A stretch of DNA of 64,000 nucleotides from Drosophila miranda (taxonomy: Eukaryota; Arthropoda; Insecta; Diptera; Drosophilidae), in assembly GCF_003369915.1 (NCBI RefSeq), contig NC_046675.1, positions 868,001 to 932,000 on the forward strand, read 5' to 3'. The notes below the pieces were generated by a model. That model searched no databases. It was not told the origin of the DNA and saw only the letters and a program-made list of their open reading frames with translations. The position numbers and the translations under genes were made by a program. Below are positions 46,689 to 60,510 of this stretch, piece by piece (the first letter of the stretch is position 1; each line of letters starts with the position of its first letter).

Positions 46689-49600
46689 TCGTCCTGTACC
46701 TGCTTTAGGTGTTTGTGGGGGGAGGGGGGTCCGGTCTTCGTCTTCGTTTGGCAGCGCCGTCGTCGCCGTCGTCGTTTCTCTCTGTTGGAAGAGTGCAGCA
46801 TGCGTTGAGTGGTAGGTGCCAGCGACACTACCTCTCTCACTTGTACCTGCCGTGGGTAGCACCCCCCACACTCCTTTAACCATTTCCCCCTTCCTCTCTC
46901 CCCCAATGACAACCGCAAGTAACAGTTGTTTTGCGTTCATTTCTCACCTCTCTCTCATTCGTCGTGCGTTTTTCGTTCGTATTTCGCTCTCACCTACACT
47001 CATACACACAGGTTGCTGCTTTCTCGCTTGCTCTCTTCCTCTCTCTCTCTCTTTCGCCCACCTATAGGTGTATATGTAGGTATTTTAAGGTAAACGAAAA
47101 TGTTGGCAGCCAACCAAAGCAGAGCAGCACCTTGATGGTGGTAGGGGTAGGGGTGCAATCTAAGAGTGGGAGGGAGAGAAGAACCTCTTGCCGTAGCCGT
47201 TACTGTATCCCTTTTTATGGTTTGAGGTTTTGGGGGTTTTGTGTATGATTTATAGCTCCATAAAACAATTACGCCTCAGAAAATGATTAGAAAACCTCAT
47301 TTGACTGCTGCCACCTCCCCGCCCCCCCTTTTCTTTCACCGTTGCGCTGCCTTTTACCGTTTCTGCTGCGCAGCTGCTCTCTTTTACCATTTGTTTCCTT
47401 CCTCTATCCTCTTTCCACCTTCCACCTCCTCTTATCAAACGTCAGTCGTCGTCGGGTGCGCGCCGTCAACGTCGTCGTACTCTCGTCTCGTCTCATCTCA
47501 TCTCCGTCCTTCCTTCGTTCGGCTTACACCTTGCTGCTGACGCTGTCGCTGCTGCCTGATGCTGCTGCCTGCTGCTTGATGCTTCTGTCTCAGCTGCTGC
47601 CTGCTGCTTCTGCTGCTTCTCTGTCTCCGTCTCTGTCTCTGCGTGTGGGGTACTCTCGCTTCGGCTGGAGGTGGCTTTTTGCTGTGTGTAGCGCAGGTCT
47701 AGAGGTGCGCGCAGCCAGCCCCTCGCTCGTTAGGTACTCGTTTCGTGCTTTTTCCTTTCCTTCTTTTTACCGTGCTGTGCTTCCTCCTCCTGTCTTAGGT
47801 AACTCACACACATACACACACACAAATGAGACCCGAGCAGTAGCGGCTCCTCCACCTTGCAGCACATCTCTGCTGAGAGGCACGAATAAGAGAGAGAGAG
47901 AGAGAGCCAGCAGGTGCGCCCCCCCCTCACCATCACCACCCGTTCGGTCGTTCTCTTTGGGTTTTTTGAAGGTGTGTCGTCTCTCCGAGTGCGTTAGGTG
48001 CGCATCAGCATCATCATCGGTGGGTGCAGGGGAGTGGGAAGTAAGACTGGGGGGAGGGGAGCGTGATTTATGCCAGCCAATGGTTGCGTCTCTCTGGATA
48101 CGTGTGGTAGGTGTGCCACAAGACCGTTAGTTGGCTCTCTCTGTCTGTCTCTGTCTCTTTCTGTGACTGGAGCACGCTCCACCTTCTCGGTGGAGAAGCC
48201 CACGTGCGCTAAAAAATGGCGACGGACGGGCAGCGACAACTCTCGGCTCTTGCACCTATGAGCGTTCAGCTCTGCCTCCTGCCTCGCCGCCCCCGCGCCT
48301 TCTGCCACGGGAACGGGGGGAAAACTTTTCTAATTAGCCAACAGTGCAACAGGGTGGGTGGGGCACGGTAGGAGCAGACACAGGATAGGAGCATGCGGAG
48401 AACAAAACTTGCTCTTTAAGGCCCCCTTCCATGGCCGCCTCTTTATGGATTTTTCCGACTGCCCGTTGCTTTTTCTTTTCTTTTTCTTTCGCTCATTCCC
48501 ATTCTTTTCTTTCCTGCCATTTCCCCCTCTGCTCGCTCTCTTTCTCCTTCCCAGACGGTCCTGGCGGTGTCAGTGTCCTCGTTAGAGGATGCTGAAACAT
48601 TTTCCCGCTGGCTTGTGCGCAGCGATTTTCCCATATTTTCCATCCCTCCCTCTCTCCCTCCGTTCCGGAGCTTCGTCTCCGTCTCGCATCTTTTGTTGCA
48701 GATAAAATCGATGGCATTTTATAGCAATTTAATATGACCTTCGGTTCGCTTTGGCATACAAATACTTGTACACATATTTTTCTGTACTTTCTCTGTGTTT
48801 CTGTACTTTGGTTTTTCTAGGCTCTCCCACTCCCACTCGGCCTCGTCTCGTCCCTCTTCTCCGCCTACCCCCCTTTTTGTAGGCGGTTTTTGTTTATAAG
48901 GCTGCTGCGTTTTTCCTTCGAGTTTTCTGCGATGTTTTTGGGCTCCTCCGTCAACAGGTCGTATGCGCAATCTGTTGCCCTTTGCCAGAGGTCAGTCGAT
49001 TCGACATTGAACTCGACTCTTTCCAATACCCCATCGTCGGTCTGCTATTGAACTGCTTATTTTTTTGGGTGGAAATGGTATCCCATCGATGGGGTCATCA
49101 TAATCAGATATCGTGGTATCTATAGGATTGAATAGATTCAGATCAAGGATTAGTCTGGCTTTTATTTACTGATTGTTTTGCTGATAAGTTTATTGGTTTC
49201 TCTGAAGGATTTTAGGGTACTTTCTTTGGTGTGGTTAGCATATTCTTTAGTGGGTTTCCCGGAATCCATGTACAGCTCATAAAGAAGTCGAGATTTTGGG
49301 ATAAGTATTCTACTAGGTAGTTATTAGTTTAAAAATTAAAACCACAAAATGAACAGATCTCTGGCTAATCTATTACTGGGATTTATCTACAAAATATGTA
49401 GATACACATAGCGAAGAATGGCAGCAGTCTTTAGTACGTTTTCCGCCTCTTATGTACCCATATTTATATTTAATATTAAGTGTTTAGGTATAAGTATAGA
49501 GAAATTAATTTTAATTCAGCTTTGGCTTAAACATAAACTACTACAAAAAATTTAAACTAAATACTTCCATACTAAAAAGACATAAAACACTGTGAAATTA

Positions 49601-52600
49601 CTAAAGCACTTTCTGTGCTACAATTTACATTCTCAGCTCAAATTAATTGGTATAAATCTATTAAATTTAAGTTTGAATAGATGCTATATAAAAATAATGC
49701 AATCTCTGCTCCATTTTCGTTGTTATTTAGTAATATTAAATATGGTATTGATATGATATAATGATTATTTCATTAATTATTGATTTTATTGGCTTACAAT
49801 CTTTCAAATCGGATCTCTAAAGAATATTTAATTCATAGTAACAATTAATCTTTAGTAATACTTTAGTGAGTGTGAATCGGAAGAAATTGCAGTATTTCGA
49901 TATATTTTAACATAAAACTCCATCAAAGTGAATAGCAGTCGAGAACAATATCATATCATTCTTTCGCTTTTGTAATTATGTTTCTATTTAGTCTCTGATT
50001 TTTTCCTACAATCAAAGCTTAATTTTGGCATCCTCAAAATCCTCAAAAATGTTTTGACCCCGTGTTCATTGGGAGTCAAGTACACACATACCCCGCTCCC
50101 ATTCCCATTCTCGAAGATACTCGTACTTTGAGGTTTGTCTGTTGGCACAAGCAACATGCCTCATACACACACAACCACACACACACAAACACAAACTGAC
50201 TGCATCCCTTCCTCCACCCTTTCTGCCACTTGAGGCACGCAGTGGTTGGGTTCCGTTCAACAATAAGTCAGGGCATTAGTCGCTTGAGAAATTGTCTGTT
50301 TACCTTGTTGGCCAACAGTCGCCGCTCCACCGCTTCCATTCCCCCGGTTCCTCGCCCCGCTTGCAGCTTGCCAAATGGAGAGCCAAATGGCGCTCAAAGC
50401 AGCGCTAAAATATGAAAAATGAGACGCAGGAAACGAAATTACAAACTCGTTGGCCCCAGCACCAAATCCAAGACGGAGGCGGATGCGGATGCGGAGGCTG
50501 AGTATCCTGCAATCTCCTGCTGCACCTCCAGACGCGACTCAACGACAAAGAGAGAGAGGGAGAGAGAGAGAGAAGAGAGAAGAGAGTGCGGGAGAGCGAG
50601 AGAGAACCACCTAGAGAGAACCCAAATGAAAAGTTGAAGTAATAATTGTGCGGACCACGAGACGACGCTGCGGGGCAGCCTCCTTTTTACACATTTTCAT
50701 TTGGTCATGTCCGGTTGCCGTAGCCTTCGTCTCGGTCGCCATCCTTCTACATCCTTGGCGATGGGTAATGTTTGTCCAGACGACCCCAAGTAGCAGCCAC
50801 ACAACACATCTCCTCCTCATCCTCCTCCGCCTCTCCAGCAGCTCTTTTTTCTCTGTCAACGGCAAATGTTGCCAGCGCCAAAGGCTGACCACTGCACTGT
50901 CCCAGGATACTGGCCAGGATAGTGCCCAGGAACGGGGAGGCCTGAACCAGGGACACCTCGTCGCCTAAGTGGCGTTCATCAGTGGCGCTTCGCTGGGCCT
51001 CTGTCCTGCTCATCATCTTTTCCTCTTCTCTTTATTCTTCGTTCTCTTCTCTTTGTATCTCTGCCTTCGTGCCTGTGTGTGTTTTCTGCCTTTAGCGGTT
51101 GCCGTTTTGGGGTCAAAGTTCAGACGCCCCCCCCCTATCTCTTCCCTTACGGAGCTCTCTCGAGTCTTTATTTATCTTTAAGATTTTCAAGTCAGTGCAC
51201 AGGTTCCTTTTTTGTGTTCGAGTGAGAGAGGGAGAGAAGAGATCTCCTCCGCACTCCTGACTCCTGACTTATGGCCACAAGAATGCGTCAGAGTATGGCT
51301 GCTGGACACTCGCTAGCTTACACTGAGAGGAAATATGAATGAAGAAAGGGATGTAGAACTTGGACTCCCTTGGAGGATCTGTCTCAGATTGCTGAGGAGC
51401 TCAGGATATGCCGGGAGAGGCCTGTGCTTCTTTCTGTTGCTTTAGATGCTCTCTAAAAGAGATCTTTCTCTCTGTGAAAAGTAGTAGTAGCTTACTCCTT
51501 TCATTTCTCTCAGTGTATGTCTTGCTGGGGGTTTTTTGTCACTGTCCACGTCCACTCACTGGCCACAGCAGCAGCTGCCATTTGCAGCGTGTCCTTTCGC
51601 GTGTGTCCTCTCGCGTGTGTGGCTAAGTGGAAACTGTAGTTTTTCTTACTTATGTCCTGGCAGGAGAGCCAGGAGCCGCCAGGAGGCCAGCGACTCATAA
51701 AGATTTGTGTCTGCGTTTGTGTCTAATGTCTAAGATGTCATAAGTCAAGTGCTGGTCGCCGCAGTTCGAGAACTCGACTCCTCACGTGTGCCACGGAGGA
51801 AGGAAAGGGGAGAAAGCACTTTACTACCATTCTACATACTCCTACTATTTCTACTACTCTTTATACTGCCTTTTAAAACACTCTTTAACTCCTTCTCTTT
51901 GCACTCCTTCTGCTCTCTTTTCTCTGTTGCTTAATTGAGAGAGAGAAAGAGAGCGAGAAATCGAGAAGAGCATTAAGCAATTACTGAAGGAACGAACGGA
52001 GTCGGAGTTGGAGTCAGACTTTTGCCTTTAATTTAATTTGTCACACTTTGCAGGACACCCATCGACAACGAGGACTTTACACTCTGGCCACAGGAAAGTG
52101 GAGCAGCAGCTGCGGTGTCCTTTGGGGGTTCTGCTGTCCTGCCATTTTCAATTTGACTACAACGGAAGTTACCTGCTGGCGCCAACATCTTACACGACCA
52201 CTCAAAAGGACACCCCTACACACACACACCCTACTCTCAGGAGTGGAGAGGGGGATGGGGACTCCGGTGGAGCGGACCGGCACTGAAGTCATTTCCTGTG
52301 TGTGTGCCACAGGGGGAACAGGGGACACAGAGGCACAGCAGCCTGCTCTCCGGTGGTCCAGTGGTTTTACGAGTAAGTGTCCCATGTGGCATGTGGCAAG
52401 GGCAGGAACTGCGGCACTACAGGACTACGGGACTGCGACGGCGAGTAGATTAAATTGGCATCTTTTGTTGTGCCGCCACCGAAGTGACTTTGTTCTCGCA
52501 AATGAGAATGAGAGCAAATGAGAATGTGAGCAAATTAAAAGTTGGCCAAATGTAGGAGGGTGTGCGGGAGGGTTAAGGGGAAGGGTCCTCGGGGGAACCC

Positions 52601-52996
52601 TGGAGTAAGGAGTGCCCTTGGCTTAGGCGAATTCTTTTCGAGTTCTCTGGTTGGAGATTCCTATTCGAACGGGGAGCCTGTTTAGCAGTTTTTTTTTCTC
52701 TCAAGTTACCTTTAAGGATTCCTGCAAGGATATTTCCCCCTGGTTCTCAATCACACACGAAGTTCGCCCGTTTAAACTTCAACGTTAAGATGAGCCTCAC
52801 TCTGCGGTTCCTCATCCTTCAAGGATTCTGTGACTGTGACCCATCCATCCATCAAGTGAAACCTTATTAATGTCCTGCATTTGGTGCTGTCGGAGAGACA
52901 TTTCCGCGAGGATTCCCAGACGATTAATCGCCGATTAATGAAATATTTACAAAACTCAATTGGGCAGACGATGATACGATGCTAATTAATTTCGCT

Positions 52997-53024
52997 CTTG
53001 CTTTTGCTTTTGCTTTTGCTTTTC
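52997..53024. repeat. CTTTTG hexanucleotide repeat
   Basis: Tandem CTTTTG units read directly. Confidence 0.85.
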
Positions 53025-54611
53025 CTTTCAGACGAGGCTTTTGCTTTTCTTATCTTCACGCTTCACGACATTTCACGCTCAAAATTGATGTCTGCCACTG
53101 CTTTCTGTCGCTTTCTCGCTCTCTCGCTCCCCGAATCTAACCCGCTAACCCTTTTCTTTGGGCAATTTCCTAATTGAAAAACTTGCCAAATTCCCAAAAT
53201 ACAAGTGTATGAGTGGCACACACAGGGAAATAGTTGGCCAAAGGCACATGAAACAAGGCAACAATGCTGTAAAATGCTGTAAATGCCATCAGATAGAGAT
53301 AGACACATACTTGCGTCTTGCGATACTCGGTTGCATTCAACGACTCTTTGAGATGCGGTTGATTTTTTGGCATGGAAGAAGAAGTTTCTGCCCCTCGCCC
53401 CCACTCCCCATTGAAGACGCTGCAGAAGTTTCCTGTGGCTTTGGGTGGGCCAGAAATGTGTGGGTCGGCCTGGGGTTAATGCAATTTGCGGCCATTCGAA
53501 GTCCAAGTACGAGCCATATCTGATTCGGATTGTGGGGTTAGCCACACAATTTATGACCCGCACACTTTCGATTTCTTCTGCGTGTCCTTCCTGGTAATTG
53601 GAAGGACTCTGCTTCGCATATGAATCGAATGGTCGAATGGTCGAATGGCAGAGCGGTCGAGTGCTTCAGACGGGGAACAAAACAAGTTAATTAAACGGTT
53701 TTGCCGCCGCAAAAGAAGGAAAGTTTTCGCTTTCTCTTTTGCATGTGCTATCGCAGTCCTGGCATCGGGCATTGCCTCTTTCTCCGAGGGAGGCCTTTAA
53801 TTATGGAGATTTGTATGCCGCTGCGGCATCCGCTCTCTGCCTGGAATCTCGGATTACGTCTCACATGTTTTTCTGTTTTGGGGGGAAGGGGCGGTTGGGG
53901 CGGCTGGGGGTAGCGCTTTTCTATGTAAATTTATTATTTATTAACATTAATTATGGTGTGCTCTTGTGGTCACTCGTCGTGTCGCGTCGTGTAATTGAAG
54001 AAGCGTCCGTCTCTGATTTTTGGGGTTGTGCTGATGTCAGCGATGCCCCTAATTAACTGGCAATTTGTTTGCCAGAAGAGTCATCCCACATGCCACACGT
54101 TCGTTGGTCATCCAGGGGTGCGGCGGGGAGTTTCTGCTTCTTCTGAATATTAACTTGGAATATAAGACTTATATAAGTCCCTTGCCTTCACTAGCTGAAA
54201 TCGGCTATTAAAATTCTCTATAGAGTTTAATCCACCATACATTTACATGAACATATGTACATCCGGTACACATTCGGTGACTCAATCTATGAATACCCCC
54301 CAAGAATGTTGGAAAGGGTGAAATTATTCTCCAAAAAAGTGTGAATAATACTCGATAACTCCAATTCCAATCTTCGAAAGCTCAATCCTTTCATGAAAAC
54401 ACTTCAAAGACACACTTTCTCCTACCCTTAATATCCTTTCGAAATGCCCTGAAATGTAGGCAACAGTTTTTAGTGACGTTGCGACGCGTCGTCTCCCCAT
54501 CTGCTCAGGACTCTAACAGTTACAATTTAACATCCAATTAACACGTAAAGCACTCACCCATATGCCCACATGTTTACGTCCATATATGTATCTGTGTGTT
54601 TACTCCAGTAC

Positions 54612-54632
54612 TTGTTGTTGTTGTTGTTGTTG
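54612..54632. repeat. (TTG)n simple repeat
   Basis: Seven TTG units read directly. Confidence 0.9.
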
Positions 54633-57065
54633 TGTGGTACGTGTTAATAAAACTAATTTGATTAGCTAACTAGTAAGTAGTGTAAGTAGCGGTTTCCACA
54701 CACACATGTCTATCTGTTTGCGTATGCCCCAGCCAACAGACCCTGCCACACTGCCACTGCCACACTCTCTTTGTGCCACCTAAAACAACAACCACACTGT
54801 GCTTTAGCCTGAGACTGAGAGGGGTGTTTACAGGAGGCGGGGAGGGAGTGGTGTATCGCACACGTTTGGCATTAATTTAATCCTTCCGCAGAATAAAGTG
54901 ATAGCGCGCGGGGCTCTCCCTCCTCCTCCTCCTCCTCCGCCACCGACGCAGAGAGCCAGGCCACTAACAAGGCAAACACATTAAATATTTATGCACATAC
55001 ATCCAAGCCAGAGCGCTTTAAAGGATATGTGTGTGTGTGAGCCTTTTAATTGCTGTCGTCAAAGGCTGAGGTAAGAATAATTGCAAGATTGGGAATAATG
55101 TGTCAAGTTAGACGATGATTGAGGCGGAGAAACAGAGAGGCAAAGGCAGATTACATCAAAGAGCACACACAGATACTCATACACACGCAGATACATTCAC
55201 ACTTTTGAAGTGTCAACAGGCAAAGGCAGCGACAGCAGCAAAGCAAAGAGAGAGAGAGAGAGCAGAGACAGCGGAGACAGGCAACGTGGGTTATCCATCA
55301 GGCGGCATCTTTCACTTTTGTCAGCGAAATAACAATGGCCTCTTAATTACGCCTGTATCTGTGCCTGCATGTGTGTGGTGTATCTGTGTGTCAGGCAGTA
55401 TGTGTTTGTTCAGTCAGATGTTTGCCTGACACTTTCCTTTGGCTGCCTGCTGTCCTGCCGCCCTGCCGCTTGCTTTTGTGGCCAACACTTGTTGGGCAGA
55501 ACTTTTCTTCTTTTTGGCTTCTTCTTATTTTTTTTCGTACGTCTTCCGTCTTTGACTTTGACTTTCGACTGGTTCTGGGTTCTGGCCACAATAATGAGCA
55601 TACAGCGCTCCTCCTGCTACTCTGCTACCCTGCTGCCCTGGAATATGTGGAGGAGCAGCCAGTACCCAACAGCCAACAGGATGTTAATTTCAATTTAAAT
55701 GCTCGACAGCCTGGACTTCTCCTTAGCTACAGCCCCAGGGTATATGGCTCCCTTTTAGCATGTGTCCGTGTCCGTGTGTGTGCCTGGGAATGGAATGTCT
55801 CAAGCTCAAGCTCAAGTTTTGTCCACTTTTGGCCACTTCCTTGACTGGCCAACACTCTTTGACCTCTTCTGCAATTGCATTTGGGAGCCTGCGGCAGAGC
55901 CTTGACTCTGGGAGTCTATTTCTGACTTTAATTGGATTCTTTGTGCCACTGAAACTCGAGCTCAAAGATTGAAATGAATTCATTTGTGGCACACACACTC
56001 TGCCTCTGCTCCTGCCCCTATTTAGCTCTATCTTTTGGTTGCTCTCTTGACTGCTTCCTGTTCCTGTTCTTCCTGCTGTTCTCTTCCTGCATGATTCTTC
56101 GTTCACGAAATGAATCCCTTTTTCCCAGAGATCTTTGGCCACTCATTTTCGCTAATTAAAATGGCATAAGCAAACAGCCAGAACCCCAACCCCCCCGCAA
56201 ATGAAAGGAAATCCATTTACATTTATGAATTATCGGTTTGGTTCGGTTCGGTTGTGGCATATAGCACACCGTCATGCCCCCCTCGATGGTTGCCTCATAA
56301 TTCACATATCGAAAGTCGGGGCTAAATCTTGGCAGAAGCGCGAAAATCACGTTCCGACGGAGAGAAAGTTTCGCTGGGGCATGGATTTTACTGGCATTAT
56401 TGTCTTTTCAGCTAACCCAAAGAGGCATGCCACACCCTCTCCTGCCGCTGCTTGTGCTGCTGCTGCCATCGACCACAACAGCTAATTAACGTTAATTTAT
56501 TAAATCAGTGAGTAAGTAAAGGCATCCTGAAGCAAGTTTGTGTGTAGCAGGAGTGGCAGGAGCAGCGCCAGAAGATAAAAGTTGCACACGACTCTTGGAG
56601 CTTAAGCACTTTGCTTCAGCTGGGGGTTTTTCTTAGCTGGAAAAGCATGAAAACCACACGCAGCAATTATTAATTCAATTATTTTAGCGCAAACAGAGAG
56701 CCACGGCACCACCTCAGAGTCTCAGAGCCAGAGAGTCTCAGAGCCAGAGACTCCTCGAAGATGCGAGGATGGGAAGGATAGCTGCTGTGTGGCATAAATG
56801 AGTTCTCTTCGAGTCGCTTCGAGTGTGTCTGTGTGTCGCTGTGTATCTGTGTGACTGGATGAAATAGAGTAGCACAAACACAATTAAGACAGCAGCAGGA
56901 AAAGAAAGAGCATGGGCACAGGGAATGAGAGATGGAAAAAGAAAAAAGAGCGAGTGGCACAAAATAAAGTGCGGAAATTTAATTAGGAAATAAGAAACGA
57001 ATGAAAGAAAGAAGTGGAAACCAAAAAGCAGGGATACCTGATGATGGGATAGACCCTGCTGCTGT

Positions 57066-57091
57066 CCACACACACACACACACACACACAC
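57066..57091. repeat. (CA)n simple repeat
   Basis: Uninterrupted CA run of about 25 bases. Confidence 0.95.
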
Positions 57092-58504
57092 TTGCACCCG
57101 CAACACGGATATGTGAATTAATAACAGCATCCGTTTCCGGTGCAAAAATGGTGCATGCCCTAAAATAAGGAGCATTATAATAATAATATTAATAATGAGG
57201 CGAGGCGAGGCGGCAGGCGAGTTGCCAAAAATCTGCATCCGCAGCGGACAAACGGCAGACCCGGAGAACGACGCCAAACGGCGGACAACGTGTCCGTAAC
57301 AACTTCCGGAATGAAGTCGGACTTCGTCGGACATTTCATTGTCGCAGAGAGACAGACATAGAAGCAGAAACAGCAGCGGAGTCGGAGTGAGAGGCAGGAG
57401 CAGGGAAAAAGTTTCGATTCCCCAAAGCGAAATGTAGGTAAATTCTGTTGGCTGGAAAATGCAAAAGTTTTCCCCAAGTTAAAGTTAAAGTCACCTGCAC
57501 GGGTTCCCAAACTATACCACGGAAGGAGGGAAGTGGGAAGTCCCTTTGTTTCAATTCATGGCACAGGACAATTGGCTGGGACCGGGACCTCATCAGGCAT
57601 CAAGGTATAATTCCGAGACCGGGGGGACTATTTCATTTTACGGCCAAAGTGGCGGCATTTGCATAAAGTTTTATTTTCTTTGACCCGCACTTTCTTTGGG
57701 GATTTCTTTGGTCCGAGCATCCTTGTTCCTTGCTGTCCTCCTGTCCCCCTCCTGGCTGCTGCTGATTTCCATTTCCCGTCGTCTACTTTGTCGCCAGGAA
57801 GTGATTTCCTGCAGCTGCAGCGCAGCTACGATTGAAATTCAATATCTTCTGTCTTTCGTATGTCTTTGCCCCCTTCCAGGGGAATGGGCCTCTTCCAGGG
57901 GGAAGGGAATGGGAATGAGGATAGATACCCAGGGGATAGGAGGGGGCACGAATGTATCTGTTAAAGCTAGAGATCCTATGGTTAAGCTTTAACAAATGCC
58001 CAAACCCTCAGCCGCAAATCGCACATCACACATCACTCCATTCGACATGATTCACTCTCTAGGACCTTCCTCCAGAACCATGAAAAAGGTAATTTGAAAA
58101 TCAAACAACGCCAGGACGATGATGATGCCGCCTTCGATGCGTCCTTTTTCGGTGTTCGAATGTTGGCTCTGTGCAAATCCTTTCAATTGCTGCAATTTAC
58201 TGGATAAATAGGATCAAAATCGAATTTAAACGGTAAACAAATTTCTCGCTCGCTCGTGATTTCGATTTTTTGTTGACAGAACTTTTCACTTACTCGCACG
58301 AATATGTTGCAGGAATAAGCTGATTATGCCACAGCCGCCCCGCGACGATACAGAAATACGAGCGGGATACAAGGGTGGTACAAGGGGGTTGTCTACACAC
58401 CTACAGCCCTATGTCTCGGAACCCACATAAGAGCAAACACCCCTGTCCCCTGTCTACTCTTAAAACCCCATTTACATATGTGTGTTACGAGCATGCGTTT
58501 TCTT

Positions 58505-58693
58505 GGCGATTTTAAACGCCTACTACCATACAAAGGTGATTTTAGAGCGAATGGGTTTAAAGCGTTTTTAAACGTCTTAAACCTATACACTCAAGTGCGG
58601 GACGTTCGAGCGTTTTTTTTACCGTTTATAAATGCCTGATATTTACATATGTATGCCGCTTTCATGCGAGCGGTTTTCTGGCGTTTTTAAACG
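58505..58693. repeat. Dispersed GCGTTTTTAAACG motif array
   Basis: Near-palindromic copies GGCGATTTTAAACGCC (58505-58520), GCGTTTTTAAACGTC (58562-58576) and GGCGTTTTTAAACGTC (58679-58694), with weaker versions around 58609-58636 (AGCGTTTTTTTTACCG). Spacing is roughly 50-70 bases. It may be a decayed minisatellite or a cluster of protein-binding sites. Confidence 0.5.
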
Positions 58694-60510
58694 TCTCGCA
58701 AAAATATTTTAATTAAATTTTCGAATTTTCATCACTTGAATGGTTTTTTCTATCCAGTGGCAAGTGGCAAGTAGCAGAAACTATTTACGTGCCCCGAAAC
58801 AAAAGTGAAATCATTCGATTTTATTTATTTTCACTCCAAAAAGTTCTTCTCACCCCCTCTCTACCCGTCCCCCTTTCCATCTCCTTTCGTTCGAGAGGAA
58901 AACTTGTGTGCAAAAAGGCAACGCAACCGAAGAAAACTTTCATGAAAACTTTCTTGCTTTTCTCTGGCGTTCGCTTTTCCTTTTCCTCCCACAAACATAA
59001 ACAAGATTAATTTCACATGTTTTCCGTGGAATGAAGGATGGGGTGGGAGGAGGAGGACGAGGTGGGGCAGGGGCAGGGGCAGTGGAGAGGGTTAGGAGTT
59101 ATTACTTTGATTATGTTTATTCTAGTCATGGAAATCCGTTCGAATGCCCGTTTCATGTGCACTTCATTTAATAAGACTCTCATCCCATGGCCCCACCCCG
59201 TGGGTATGGAGTGGAGCCGCGAATATTTATACTCGTAGACACATTCCATGGCATTTTTGCCTACTCTGCTCTGCTGCTGTTTTTTTGTGTGATTAGCCAA
59301 GTGAAAAAACAAGAGATTAGGCCCGGCAACTATTTCCAAACTTCATTTGCGACACTCGAATGGAGGAGTCCCCATCTCTACCTCCACTCTGGAAAGTTCT
59401 TTAAAGACTGGAGGTGAGTTTTGGGGCAGACGCATCCCCACTTAACTCTTATAATACTTGCCTGATCTATTCATTGCCATCTGCAATATAACTTATTGGA
59501 GTTACAAAAGACATTTGGGGAGTTATGCGTAGTTTATCCCCGAGTATTCATTGGCCCTTCTTAGTACCATCTGGAAGTCCTTAGTCATCGTATAAGTTCT
59601 TTCTATTGACTTTAATCCGCTATGAGGCTATTTCTAACTTAATTTGCGACTTCCTCTCCCACATTTAATCTTTCTTTAATGGAAAATGAGGTCACTTTAT
59701 GCAGAAGGATCCCCCGTCGAACATTCCCTGATCGACAGAAGCATCGTCTGAGATCTTAGTCTCTTTCTCTGCCAATTGCTGGGAAACTTGGCCAACATCC
59801 AATGTTCACAGAATACATCCCACTGCAGAATCTGCACCTCGTCTGTCTGCCTCTATAACATATCTCTGTCTCGTACTATATCTCTGCCGGCAGTGGGGCA
59901 ACCTCTATCTCCGTCTCTGTGCGGAGTCGGCGACTCTTAAGTGCTTTTAATTACTCGTGTGTCCACTTAAGTCTCAATATCGCCCGCCGCCAGCAGCTTC
60001 CGAAGCGAGCAAATCACACGAGCCACGATGTGCCACACGCAGCGCTAGAGGAGGATCGGGGTATACGATCCGCTCCGCTCCGCACTCTAAATAAAGCATA
60101 ACAATTTATGAAATTATAATTTCTTACACTTAATAACAGGCCGGCAAGTGATGGGCGTGAAACGAGTGAAACGATGTGGCAAGGCAAGCGAAAATTCAGG
60201 AGAGGAGACATCGCAACGTCCTATAGAGACATCAGCGAGTGAGACGTTAAGGCAGGTGGCGGCTGCTCCGCGATGTGTGGCAACTTGTGTGGCAAGAGCA
60301 GAGCTGAGCGGAGCAGCAGCAGACATTGGGCGCAATTAGAGATGCCCCACCGCTATATTTGGCGAAGCTCCCCCATGCCCCATCCGTTGGAGATTAGCAA
60401 CGGATTAGATGAATTTATGACGCTGTCCGATGCTGTCTGATGGCTTTACTAGCAGCTTTTCGCACATGCACAGGTAGAAGAGACATTAGGAATAAGAATA
60501 GATTGTCGGA

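Larger units (their letters stand above)
43930..60510. other. Gene desert, 16.6 kb, with repeats and candidate regulatory clusters
   Basis: No exon could be supported on either strand. 44430-44920 (minus) has short frames with signal-peptide-like and Cys-containing stretches but no consistent splicing. 46.5-48.1 kb is pyrimidine-rich on the plus strand, which creates a false 262-codon frame at 47342-48130. 49-50 kb is AT-rich. Simple repeats are scattered throughout. Probably intron or regulatory DNA of a large gene outside the window. Confidence 0.55.

Noticed and set aside
47342-48130. 262-codon plus-strand frame
   Set aside because: Composed of Leu/Ser/Arg runs produced by CT-rich repeats, with no domain, and other frames are also open.
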